7,554 nucleotides of DNA from an uncultured Verrucomicrobiota bacterium. Its GTDB lineage: Bacteria; Verrucomicrobiota; Kiritimatiellia; CAIVKH01. The number at the start of each line of letters is the position of its first letter. Position 1 is the stretch's first letter. Shown one piece after another: positions 1 through 6,825 of the stretch. Made by a program: the position numbers and the translations under genes. The stretch covers positions 1 through 7,554 of the forward strand of contig CALBHI010000058.1 in NCBI GenBank assembly GCA_937894535.1. Reading direction: 5' to 3'. A model generated the notes under the pieces. It was not told the origin of the DNA. It did not search any database and saw only the letters and a list, made by a program, of their open reading frames with translations.

Positions 1-2798
1 AATTGACGCTGGCGCAAGGTGGGCAGCGGAAATGCGGCCTGCGCGCGGGTGTAGGCGTGGGTCCAGGTGTCGGCGCAGACCTCGGCGACCGTGTGCGGGG
101 CATTTTTGAGCGGGTTGTCGGTGCGGTCGGACTCGCCGTTGATGACGGCGTCGATTTCGCCGCGGATGGCGATCATCGCATCGCAAAACCGGTCGAGCTC
201 TTCCTTCGGTTCGCTCTCGGTCGGTTCGATCATCATCGTACCGGGCACCGGCCACGACACCGTGGGGGCGTGGAATCCGTAGTCCATCAGCCGCTTGGCC
301 ACGTCCTGTTCATCGACATCCGAGCGGTCGCGCAGCGGGCGCAGGTCGAAGATCATTTCATGGGCCACCCGGCCCTTGGTACCGGTGAAATGAACCTCGA
401 AGAAGGGCTCAAGCCGCGCCTTGATGTAGTTGGCGTTGAGGATGGCCATCTTGGTGGCCTGGGTCATGCCGTCGCCGCCGAGCATGCGGATATAGCCGTA
501 CGAGATCAACAGGATCGACGCACTGCCCCACGGCGCGGCGGAGACGGCCGGAATCGCCTGTTTCCCGCCGGTGGCGATCAACGGGTGTCCGGGCAGGAAC
601 GGGGCGAGGTGTTTGGCCACGCCGATCGGGCCCATGCCCGGGCCGCCTCCCCCGTGCGGGATCGCAAAGGTCTTGTGCAGGTTCAGGTGGCAGACATCGG
701 CGCCGATGGCCCCGGGGCTGGTCAAGCCGACCTGCGCGTTCATGTTCGCGCCATCCATGTACACCTGGCCGCCGAGCTTGTGGACCAGTTTGATGACGTC
801 GCGCACGTTGTCCTCGAAGACACCGTAGGTGGAAGGATAGGTGATCATCAACACCGACAACCGGTCGGCGATTTGTTCGGCCTTGGCCTTGAGGTCGGCG
901 AAGTCGATCCGGCCATGGGCATCGCATTTCACAATGACCACGTCCATGCCGGCCATCACGGCCGACGCCGGATTGGTGCCGTGGGCGCTGGAGGGGATCA
1001 GCGCGATGGTGCGTTGCGGCTGGCCACGGGCGATGTGGTAGGCCCGGATGACCATCAGGCCCGCGTACTCGCCCTGCGAACCGGCGTTGGGCTGCAGCGA
1101 AACCGCCGCGAATCCGGTGATCTCGGCGAGGTCTTTTTCCAGCTCTTTGAAGATTTGTGCATAGCCTTTGGCCTGATCGGCCGGGGCAAAGGGATGCATC
1201 CGGCCGAATTCGGGCCAAGTGACCGGGATCATCTCGGCCGCACTGTTCAGTTTCATCGTGCAGGAACCGAGCGGAATCATCGCCTCGTTCAGGCCCAGAT
1301 CCTTTTGCTCCAACGACTTGATGTAGCGCATCAACGCGGTTTCGGAGCGGTGGGCGGAGAAGACCGGAGCGGTCAGGTACGGGCTTTTCCGCACGAGGTC
1401 GTCGTGGTACACCAACTCGACGGCGTTCATGTCCGCCGCGACATCGAACACCGGCGTCGGCTTCCCGGCCACGGCGGCAAAGATCCCGACGAGGGTTCGG
1501 ACCAGTTCGGGGGTGGAGGTCTCGTCGAACGCGATGCCGATATGGCCGTCGGCGGGGTACTGCAGGTTGATCCGCGCCTTTTCGGCGAGGGCGCGCACGG
1601 CGGCAGAGGTTGCGCCGGCCACTCCGGCCAAGGAAATGCGCAACGTGTCGAAGAAGTAGGGATTAGCCTGCACAAATCCTAAACGAACCAGCTGATCCTC
1701 CAGCACCCGGGCGAGCTTGTGGGTGCGCAGCGCGATGCGGCGCAGGCCTTCGGCACCGTGGTACACGCCGTAGAATCCGGCGATGTTGGCGAGCAGGGCC
1801 TGGGCGGTGCAGATGTTGGATTTGGCCTTTTCGCGGCGGATGTGTTGTTCGCGGGTCTGGAGGGCCATGCGGAAGGCGGGGCGGCCGAACTTGTCGACGG
1901 ATACGCCGATGATGCGGCCGGGCATCTCGCGCACGAGGGTTTCGCGGGTGGCGAAGAAGGCGGCATGCGGGCCGCCGAAACCCATCGGAACACCAAAGCG
2001 CTGGGCGCTGCCGAAGGCAACATCGGCGCCCAGTTCCCCGGGCGGTGTCAGCAAGGTCAGGCTGAGCAGGTCGGTCGCCATGGCCACCGGCACCTGCGCC
2101 GCGTGGGCGCGCTCGATGAACGAGCGGTAGTCGCAGACATTGCCGTGGGCATCGGGGTACTGGACGAGCGCGCCGAAGTGCTGCGGACCGAGGGTGACGG
2201 TGCGGAATTGGCCGACCTCGAGGGTGATCCCGATCGGTTCGGCGCGGTTGCGCAGCACGGCCAGGGTCTGGGGCAGGACCGTGTCGGCGACAAAAAACGT
2301 CTCCGCCTCGGACTTGCGGCTGGTGCGTTGGTGCACGCGGTGGAGCATGACCATCGCCTCGCCCGCGGCGGTGGCTTCATCGAGCAGCGAGGCGTTCGCG
2401 ACATCCATGCCGGTCAGGTCCTTGACCATGGTCTGGAAGTTTAGCAGGGCCTCGAGACGGCCTTGGGCGATTTCGGCCTGGTACGGCGTGTACGGGGTGT
2501 ACCAGGCCGGGTTTTCGAACACGTTGCGCAGGATCACCGGAGGGGTCAGGCAGTCGTGGTAGCCGAGGCCGATGCACGAGGTGAAGACCTTGTTTTTCGC
2601 GGCAATGGTTTTAAGCCGGGCGAGGTAGGCGTGTTCCGGTTCGCCGGCGGGGACGCGGAGCGGCCGTTTCAGGCGGATGGCGGAGGGGACGGTCTGGTCG
2701 ATCAATTCGTCCAGCGTGGCGGCCCCGATCGCGGACAACATGGCGGCCGTCTCCGATTCACCCGGCCCGATATGGCGGTCCCGAAAAGCATCAAACAT
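1..2798 (-). CDS. gcvP: Glycine dehydrogenase (decarboxylating), P-protein of the glycine cleavage system; 3' end cut by window edge
   Basis: This is the PLP enzyme that decarboxylates glycine and passes the aminomethyl group to the lipoyl arm of H-protein (GcvH), working in the cytoplasm with GcvT and the L-protein. I read an open frame of 932 codons from ATG at 2798 to the left edge without a stop or frameshift. The N-terminus has the family signature RHIGP (residues 8-12), then GLGYHDC (77-83) and TPYTPYQAEIAQGRLEALL (101-119). The C-terminal half has PLGSCTMK (509-516), AHGTNPASAVMAGM (from about 605) and LHKTF followed by a glycine-rich HGGGGPGMGP. K709 in that motif is the expected PLP Schiff-base lysine. 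Both halves lie on one chain, so this is the long single-subunit form (about 950 residues), not the split gcvPA/gcvPB form; I infer that only 20-25 residues are missing. The start is supported by AGGAG at 2810-2806, 7 nt upstream. No gcvT or gcvH is visible upstream. Confidence 0.97.
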   Translation of the reverse strand, partial: MFDAFRDRHIGPGESETAAMLSAIGAATLDELIDQTVPSAIRLKRPLRVPAGEPEHAYLARLKTIAAKNKVFTSCIGLGYHDCLTPPVILRNVFENPAWYTPYTPYQAEIAQGRLEALLNFQTMVKDLTGMDVANASLLDEATAAGEAMVMLHRVHQRTSRKSEAETFFVADTVLPQTLAVLRNRAEPIGITLEVGQFRTVTLGPQHFGALVQYPDAHGNVCDYRSFIERAHAAQVPVAMATDLLSLTLLTPPGELGADVAFGSAQRFGVPMGFGGPHAAFFATRETLVREMPGRIIGVSVDKFGRPAFRMALQTREQHIRREKAKSNICTAQALLANIAGFYGVYHGAEGLRRIALRTHKLARVLEDQLVRLGFVQANPYFFDTLRISLAGVAGATSAAVRALAEKARINLQYPADGHIGIAFDETSTPELVRTLVGIFAAVAGKPTPVFDVAADMNAVELVYHDDLVRKSPYLTAPVFSAHRSETALMRYIKSLEQKDLGLNEAMIPLGSCTMKLNSAAEMIPVTWPEFGRMHPFAPADQAKGYAQIFKELEKDLAEITGFAAVSLQPNAGSQGEYAGLMVIRAYHIARGQPQRTIALIPSSAHGTNPASAVMAGMDVVIVKCDAHGRIDFADLKAKAEQIADRLSVLMITYPSTYGVFEDNVRDVIKLVHKLGGQVYMDGANMNAQVGLTSPGAIGADVCHLNLHKTFAIPHGGGGPGMGPIGVAKHLAPFLPGHPLIATGGKQAIPAVSAAPWGSASILLISYGYIRMLGGDGMTQATKMAILNANYIKARLEPFFEVHFTGTKGRVAHEMIFDLRPLRDRSDVDEQDVAKRLMDYGFHAPTVSWPVPGTMMIEPTESEPKEELDRFCDAMIAIRGEIDAVINGESDRTDNPLKNAPHTVAEVCADTWTHAYTRAQAAFPLPTLRQRQ

Positions 2799-2805
2799 GG
2801 AGAAA

Positions 2806-2810
2806 CTCCT
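2806..2810 (-). promoter_or_regulatory. Shine-Dalgarno of gcvP
   Basis: AGGAG on the minus strand, 7 nt before the ATG at 2798. It is the best ribosome binding site in the window and fixes the gcvP start. That start also gives the RHIGP motif the N-terminal position expected for the family. Confidence 0.8.
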
Positions 2811-2839
2811 GCGTACGGTGCATGAAAACAGAAGGATCA

Positions 2840-2867
2840 ACTATACGGGAGGAAAACAGGGAATCAA
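2840..2867 (-). promoter_or_regulatory. Candidate sigma70-type promoter of gcvP
   Basis: On the minus strand TTGATT (2867-2862, 4 of 6 to TTGACA) is followed after 16 nt by TATAGT (2845-2840, 5 of 6 to TATAAT). Transcription would begin near 2833, giving a leader of about 35 nt that holds the Shine-Dalgarno. It lies in the 103-nt gap between the phosphodiesterase stop and gcvP, which is more AT-rich than its surroundings. The leader is too short to hold a glycine riboswitch, and I see none in the gap. The call rests on consensus matching only. Confidence 0.5.
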
Positions 2868-2901
2868 AGGGAAAGTTGGGAAATGACCGGGGAACGCGGA
2901 C

Positions 2902-3771
2902 TCACCGACCAACCCGAAGGGCGCGGAGCCCGCGCGACGGCGGGGGCGTTCCCCACAGGCGGTCGCCGGGATCCTGGTGGACCAGGTACATCCGGTCGTC
3001 GAAGTCCCAGAAGACGATGGTTTTACCGGGGGGCTTGAGGGCGAGCAGGTTGGCGATGTTCCGGAGATTGGCCACATGAAGCATCAGGTAGTCGGCCTGG
3101 GTTTCGGCGAACCGGTCAAACAACTGCTCGGTCAGGATGTCCAGGTGCAGGTAGGTGGAACTGGTGAGCCAGAAAATTTGGCCGGTTTTGACCTCGGGGT
3201 AGGTGCGCTTGATGTAGGCGATGACCTCGCTCGAAATGGAGCTGATCATCACGTCGCCGAGGCGGAGGCGGGTACGCAGGTCCGCGACCAGGGCATCGGC
3301 GAGGCGGGCGTCCTCGCGGTCATCACCCTGGGATTTGATCTCGATGTTGAGGCGCTTGGTCACCTGGTCCATGACCTCGGCATAGGTCGCAATTTCGCCC
3401 CCGGTAAGTTCGCGCAGCGAGGCCAGGGTTTCGTTGCCGACCGAGCGCACTTTGCCAAACAACCGCAGCAGCATCAGGTCGTGGTACACGACGATGACAC
3501 CGTCGCGGGTGTACTGGACGTCAAACTCAATGAAGGCGAAGCGCGGATCCCGGTCGGCGGCGAGGATGGCGTCGAGGGTGTTTTCCCGGAACGCCGTGGA
3601 GGCGCCGCGGTGGGCTCCCACGGTCACCCGGACATCGGGGAGGTCGCGGCGATCGCGCCCGATCTCGTGCCGCAAGACCTCGCGCAACGAAACGCTGGGC
3701 CGCGAAAAGGCGCACCCGCCAGCCAGCAACAGGGCCAAGGGCAGCATGACCATATACAGGAACCGATCCAT
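2902..3771 (-). CDS. Glycerophosphodiester phosphodiesterase family lipoprotein
   Basis: A 289-residue protein of the GDPD family (TIM-barrel enzymes that split glycerophosphodiesters into sn-glycerol 3-phosphate and an alcohol). Catalytic and metal-binding positions are present in order: HRG (H54, R55), RENT (E63, N64), IEFDV (E82, D84), VVYHD (H97) and NIEIK (E144, K146). The N-terminus has one Arg, a hydrophobic stretch (about 5-17) and LLLAGGC with C20, a lipobox that fits the lenient lipoprotein pattern, so I infer a lipid-anchored envelope protein. I chose the ATG at 3771 because it places the signal peptide at the N-terminus. The frame stays open to a GTG at 3834, which would add 21 residues ahead of the signal. 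Neither start has a clear Shine-Dalgarno. The C-terminus is odd: the usual ending around GxDGIITDxP is not seen, and the chain ends in a basic tail. Substrate cannot be told from sequence. It lies upstream of gcvP on the same strand. Confidence 0.88.
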   Translation of the reverse strand: MDRFLYMVMLPLALLLAGGCAFSRPSVSLREVLRHEIGRDRRDLPDVRVTVGAHRGASTAFRENTLDAILAADRDPRFAFIEFDVQYTRDGVIVVYHDLMLLRLFGKVRSVGNETLASLRELTGGEIATYAEVMDQVTKRLNIEIKSQGDDREDARLADALVADLRTRLRLGDVMISSISSEVIAYIKRTYPEVKTGQIFWLTSSTYLHLDILTEQLFDRFAETQADYLMLHVANLRNIANLLALKPPGKTIVFWDFDDRMYLVHQDPGDRLWGTPPPSRGLRALRVGR

Positions 3772-3890
3772 CGGCGCATCATGGAGGAACCCGGCACCGG
3801 CTTGAAGCAGGAAATGCGGCGGGGCGGTGGCCACAGCGTCCGCTGGACAGCCGCCAATTATTCGCTACATTCGGGACTTTTCGAGGAATC
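3772..3890. promoter_or_regulatory. Divergent intergenic region between the GDPD lipoprotein gene and proB
   Basis: A gap of 119 bases separates the two divergent starts, or 56 bases if the phosphodiesterase starts at its upstream GTG (3834). The half next to proB (about 3855-3890) is AT-richer than the surrounding coding DNA. It holds the proB promoter candidate. On the minus strand AATAAT (3862-3857) could be a -10 for the phosphodiesterase, but I see no matching -35. No clear operator palindrome was found. Confidence 0.5.
3844..3871 (+). promoter_or_regulatory. Candidate sigma70-type promoter of proB
   Basis: TGGACA (3844-3849, 5 of 6 to TTGACA), a 16-nt spacer and TACATT (3866-3871, 4 of 6 to TATAAT). 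Predicted transcription start is near 3878, leaving a very short leader of about 12 nt with GAGGA at 3883-3887, 3 nt before the proB ATG. Consensus matching only. Confidence 0.42.
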
Positions 3891-5024
3891 ATGAATTCGA
3901 ACGACCGTTCAGGCCTGCACGAAGCGAAACGCATCGTGGTCAAAATCGGCAGCCGTGTCCTGGTGCAGCGCACCGGGCGGCCGGATCTCCGCCGCATGCG
4001 CGAACTCGTGCGCCAGGTCGCCCGCATCCGCGAGGCCGGCCACCAGGTGATTGTCGTATCCTCCGGCGCCATCGGCGCGGGCATGGAGGCGCTGGGCATG
4101 AAGTCCCGCCCGAAGACCGTGCCCGACCTCCAGATGGCCGCGGCCGTCGGACAGTCGCGGTTGATGGCAACCTACGACGCCCTGTTCGGCAAACACGGGG
4201 TGACCATCGGCCAGATCCTGCTCACCCACGACGACCTGAACCACCGCACCCGCCACCTGAACGCCCGCAACACGATGCTGAACCTGCTCGAACACGACAT
4301 CGTCCCGATCGTCAACGAGAACGACGTGATCGCGATCGATGAAATCAAGTTCGGCGACAACGACCTGCTCGCCTCGCTGGTGGCGATCATGATGGAAGCG
4401 CATGCGCTGGTGCTGCTGACCACGGTGGACGGCTTCCGCCTTCCCCACGGTCCGGGCCGCACCAAACGCGCCTCGGTCCTGGCCGGGGTCGACGAAACCA
4501 CCCTCGCCCACGCCATCGGCAAGGGCAGCGAACTCTCCACCGGCGGCATGGCCAGCAAACTCAAGTCCGCCGGGATGGCCCTCTCCACCGGCATCCCGGT
4601 GGTCATCGCCAACGGCCGCAGCGATGATGTGCTGTGCCAGGTGATGGCCGGCCAGGACACCGGTACCTTTATTCAACCCTGCGCCGCCGAAAAAGGCGGG
4701 ATCCCGATGCGCAAGCGCTGGATCGCCTTTTTCCACAAACCGGCAGGAACCCTGGTGGTGGACGACGGGGCCGCCACCGCCCTGACCGCCAAGGGCCGGA
4801 GCCTGCTCGCCGCCGGCATCAAGGCCGTGCAGGGCGACTTCGGCAAGGGTGCCGCGGTAAACATCGCGACCGAGTCCGGCCGCGTCGTCGCCCGGGGCCT
4901 AACCGGCTACGGCAGCGCCGATGTCCGCACCATCATGGGCCGCAAAACCGGCGACATCGCCGCCCTGCTCGGCACCCGCGACTACGACGAAGTGATCCAC
5001 CGCGACAACCTCGTCGTGCTATAA
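3891..5024 (+). CDS. proB: Glutamate 5-kinase with C-terminal PUA domain
   Basis: ProB phosphorylates L-glutamate with ATP to gamma-glutamyl phosphate, the first and usually proline-inhibited step of proline synthesis in the cytoplasm. The 377-residue chain is of normal length for the two-domain form. The amino-acid kinase domain (about 13-262) shows VVKIGSRVL (16-24, with K18), SSGAIGAG (57-64), NENDVIAID (142-150), IKFGDNDLLA (152-161) and the nucleotide-site segment STGGMASK (216-223). The PUA domain (about 275-350) shows RKRWIAFF, KGRSLLAAGI, VARGLTGYGS and VRTIMG. The ATG at 3891 has GAGGA just upstream. The protein ends at TAA 5022-5024. The next gene, proA, encodes the partner that must take the unstable acyl phosphate, but a 115-nt gap with its own promoter candidate lies between them. 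Proline feedback inhibition is expected from the family, not shown here. Confidence 0.97.
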   Translation: MNSNDRSGLHEAKRIVVKIGSRVLVQRTGRPDLRRMRELVRQVARIREAGHQVIVVSSGAIGAGMEALGMKSRPKTVPDLQMAAAVGQSRLMATYDALFGKHGVTIGQILLTHDDLNHRTRHLNARNTMLNLLEHDIVPIVNENDVIAIDEIKFGDNDLLASLVAIMMEAHALVLLTTVDGFRLPHGPGRTKRASVLAGVDETTLAHAIGKGSELSTGGMASKLKSAGMALSTGIPVVIANGRSDDVLCQVMAGQDTGTFIQPCAAEKGGIPMRKRWIAFFHKPAGTLVVDDGAATALTAKGRSLLAAGIKAVQGDFGKGAAVNIATESGRVVARGLTGYGSADVRTIMGRKTGDIAALLGTRDYDEVIHRDNLVVL

Positions 5025-5075
5025 CCTCCTGCACGGCAACGCCTCGCCCCCACCCCGCGGCACCGATGTTGAACG

Positions 5076-5106
5076 TTGCCTAGGCGGGGCCGGACTGTGG
5101 TATACT
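5076..5106 (+). promoter_or_regulatory. Candidate extended -10 promoter of proA-sufE-tatD
   Basis: TATACT (5101-5106, 5 of 6) is preceded by TG at 5098-5099 with one base between, a textbook extended -10. The best -35 is TTGCCT (5076-5081, 4 of 6) at a wide 19-nt spacing, which matters less for extended -10 promoters. Transcription would start near 5113, giving a leader of roughly 27 nt. It suggests that proA and the genes after it can be transcribed separately from proB. Confidence 0.55.
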
Positions 5107-5128
5107 ACGCGGCTTGAGGAGTCCACCG

Positions 5129-5133
5129 AAAGG
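5129..5133 (+). promoter_or_regulatory. Shine-Dalgarno of proA
   Basis: AAAGG 6 nt before the ATG at 5140. It supports this start over the in-frame ATG at 5161. Confidence 0.6.
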
Positions 5134-5139
5134 CAGCTT

Positions 5140-6396
5140 ATGAGTGATGTGCACAACCAAATGACGGCCATGGCCGACCGCGCCGTGAAGGCGTCCCGCG
5201 CCCTTGCCCGCCTGACCGCGCGCAAAAAGAACAGCATCCTCGAGGCGATGGCCGAGGAACTCGACCTCCGCCGCGCCGCGATCAAGGAAGCGAACGCCCA
5301 GGACATGGAGGCCGGACGCCAGGCCGGACTGAGCCAGGCCCTGCTCGACCGGTTGCTGCTGAACGACGCCCGCATCGACGCGATGATCAAGGGCATCCGC
5401 GACATCATCATTCTCAAGGATCCCGTCGGCGAAAAAATCAGCCGCTGGACCCGCCCCAACGGCATCGAGATCGTGAAGGTGCGCGTCCCCATCGGCGTCA
5501 TCGCCATCATCTACGAATCCCGCCCCAACGTAACCTGCGACTCGTCGGTCCTGTGCTTCAAGACCTCGAATGCGGTGATCATGCGCGGCGGCAAGGAGGC
5601 GATCCACTCGAACGCCGCCATTGCCACCGCCCTGCAGGAGGGCGGCGCGAAAAAAGGCATGCCCGAACATGCAATCCAACTGGTGGCCACCACCGACCGC
5701 AACGCCATCCGCGAACTGGTGCAGATGGTCGGCAAGATCGATCTGGCCATCCCCCGCGGCGGCGAGGGGCTGATCCACGCCGTGACCGAACACGCCCGCA
5801 TTCCGGTGATCAAACACTACAAGGGCGTCTGCCACGTCTATGTCGATGAAGCCGCCGACCTCGCGATGGCCCTCGACATCACCGACAACGCGAAATGCCA
5901 GCGCCCCGGGGTCTGCAACGCGATTGAAACCTTGCTGGTGCACGAAAAGGTCGCCGCCGACTTCCTGCCCCGCATGGCCGAACGCCTCGGCGCCAAGGGC
6001 GTCGAACTGCGCGGCGATGACGCCGCTCGTGCGATCGTCCCGGCGATGAAAACCGCGACCGAGGATGACTGGTACGCCGAATACCTCGACCTGATCCTCG
6101 CGGTGCGCGTGGTGAAGTCCCTCGACGAGGCGATCGCCCATATCGACACCTACGGATCGCACCATTCCGATGCCATCATCACCGACAACGAAGCCCACCA
6201 GAAAGCCTTCACCCAACAGGTGGACTCGGCCGCGGTGTACGTAAATGCCTCGACCCGTTTCACCGACGGCGGCGAATTCGGCATGGGCGCGGAAATCGGA
6301 ATCAGCACCGACAAACTGCATGCGCGCGGTCCGATGGGCCTCGAGGAACTGACGACCTATAAGTACGTCATCCACGGCACCGGACAGATCCGCTGA
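5140..6396 (+). CDS. proA: Gamma-glutamyl phosphate reductase (glutamate-5-semialdehyde dehydrogenase)
   Basis: ProA reduces gamma-glutamyl phosphate with NADPH to glutamate-5-semialdehyde, the second step of proline synthesis, and belongs to the aldehyde dehydrogenase superfamily. The 418-residue length matches the family. Visible motifs are YESRPNVT (125-132), KTSNAVIMRGGKEA (141-154), IPRGGEGLI (204-212), KHYKGVCHVYVDE (225-237), QRPGVCNAIETLLVH (254-268) with the catalytic thiol C259, YVNASTRFTDGGEFGMGAE (367-385) and a family-typical end HARGPMGLEELTTYKYV (394-410) running to TGQIR. The residue before QRPGVCNA is Cys (C253), where many homologues have Thr or Val; it is a second thiol six residues from the nucleophile. 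The start at 5140 has AAAGG at good spacing. The stop TGA (6394-6396) is one base from the next ATG, which suggests translational coupling with the sufE-like gene. Confidence 0.97.
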   Translation: MSDVHNQMTAMADRAVKASRALARLTARKKNSILEAMAEELDLRRAAIKEANAQDMEAGRQAGLSQALLDRLLLNDARIDAMIKGIRDIIILKDPVGEKISRWTRPNGIEIVKVRVPIGVIAIIYESRPNVTCDSSVLCFKTSNAVIMRGGKEAIHSNAAIATALQEGGAKKGMPEHAIQLVATTDRNAIRELVQMVGKIDLAIPRGGEGLIHAVTEHARIPVIKHYKGVCHVYVDEAADLAMALDITDNAKCQRPGVCNAIETLLVHEKVAADFLPRMAERLGAKGVELRGDDAARAIVPAMKTATEDDWYAEYLDLILAVRVVKSLDEAIAHIDTYGSHHSDAIITDNEAHQKAFTQQVDSAAVYVNASTRFTDGGEFGMGAEIGISTDKLHARGPMGLEELTTYKYVIHGTGQIR

Positions 6397-6397
6397 C

Positions 6398-6808
6398 ATG
6401 CCGATCCGCGACACCATCACCCGGACGCTGGACGAACTCGGAGCCTTCAGCGATCCGCTGGAGCGGCTCGAGTTTCTGATCGACCAAGCCCGGGCCATGC
6501 CGCCCCTGCCCGAGGCCGACCGGACCGAAGCCAACCGCGTGGAAGGGTGCATGGCCCAACTCTGGCTGACCGCGCGTTTCGATGACGGCACCTGCCGTTT
6601 TCACAGCGACTCGGACTCGCTGGTGGTGAAATCAATCGCCGGCCTGCTCTGCTCCATCTACAACGGCGCGACCGCACAGGAAATCCTGGAGTTTCCGCCC
6701 GAGTTCCTCGCCGAAGCCGGTGTCACCAGCCACCTCTCCGCGAACCGCCGCAACGCCCTGACCCAGGTGTGGAAAAAGATCCGCGCCTTCGCGGAAGCGC
6801 ACCGCTGA
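6398..6808 (+). CDS. sufE: SufE-family sulfur acceptor protein
   Basis: SufE proteins take persulfide sulfur from a cysteine desulfurase (SufS or CsdA) onto a conserved Cys and pass it to Fe-S cluster scaffolds or other sulfur pathways in the cytoplasm. The 136-residue chain matches the family (about 140). NRVEGCMAQLWL (46-57) is the active-site motif, with C51 as the expected acceptor. VVKSIAGLLCSIYNG (76-90), the TAQEI segment (92-96) and SHLSANRRNALTQVWKKI (111-128) are further family positions. The ATG at 6398 follows the proA stop by one base and has no strong Shine-Dalgarno, so ribosomes finishing proA probably feed it. No cysteine desulfurase or other suf gene is in the window, so whether it serves the SUF system, a CsdA-type partner or another route is open. 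The name sufE marks the family, not a proven partner. Confidence 0.92.
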   Translation: MPIRDTITRTLDELGAFSDPLERLEFLIDQARAMPPLPEADRTEANRVEGCMAQLWLTARFDDGTCRFHSDSDSLVVKSIAGLLCSIYNGATAQEILEFPPEFLAEAGVTSHLSANRRNALTQVWKKIRAFAEAHR

Positions 6809-6825
6809 ACCGCCCCCCTCCGTTC

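Larger units (their letters stand above)
5025..5139 (+). other. proB-proA intergenic region with inverted repeat
   Basis: A 115-nt non-coding gap. GGCAACG (5035-5041) and CGTTGCC (5074-5080) form a perfect 7-bp inverted repeat around a 32-nt C-rich loop. No T-tract follows, so it is not a classic intrinsic terminator. The 8-bp palindrome GCCTAGGC (5078-5085) lies just inside, between the weak -35 and the -10 of the proA promoter candidate. Either element could be regulatory, but both are short enough to arise by chance in GC-rich DNA. Confidence 0.35.

Noticed and set aside
3..1682. A 559-codon open frame on the plus strand opposite gcvP
   Set aside because: It lies wholly antisense to gcvP, whose frame shows family motifs throughout. 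The antisense translation is rich in Gly, Arg, His, Asp and Val with no recognisable domain, as expected opposite GC-rich codons.
1679..2404. Two minus-strand frames of about 115 codons inside gcvP
   Set aside because: They are in a different frame from gcvP on the same strand, and are rich in Arg, Ser, Pro and Ala, typical of out-of-frame reading. The real frame reads through without a break.
2799..2901. Glycine riboswitch upstream of gcvP
   Set aside because: The whole gap is 103 nt, the predicted leader is about 35 nt, and I see no tandem glycine aptamer structure.
3909..4736. A 275-codon minus-strand frame opposite proB, and a 305-codon plus-strand frame (2977-3894) opposite the phosphodiesterase
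   Set aside because: Both are complements of well-supported genes, with the same biased composition and no domain signal.
5035..5080. Intrinsic terminator after proB
   Set aside because: The stem is only 7 bp with a 32-nt loop and there is no T-tract after it.
5080..6591. A 503-codon open frame on the minus strand opposite proA and the start of sufE
   Set aside because: It covers two real genes with clear catalytic motifs, starts inside sufE, and has a low-complexity Gly/Asp/His/Val-rich translation without a family match I recognise.
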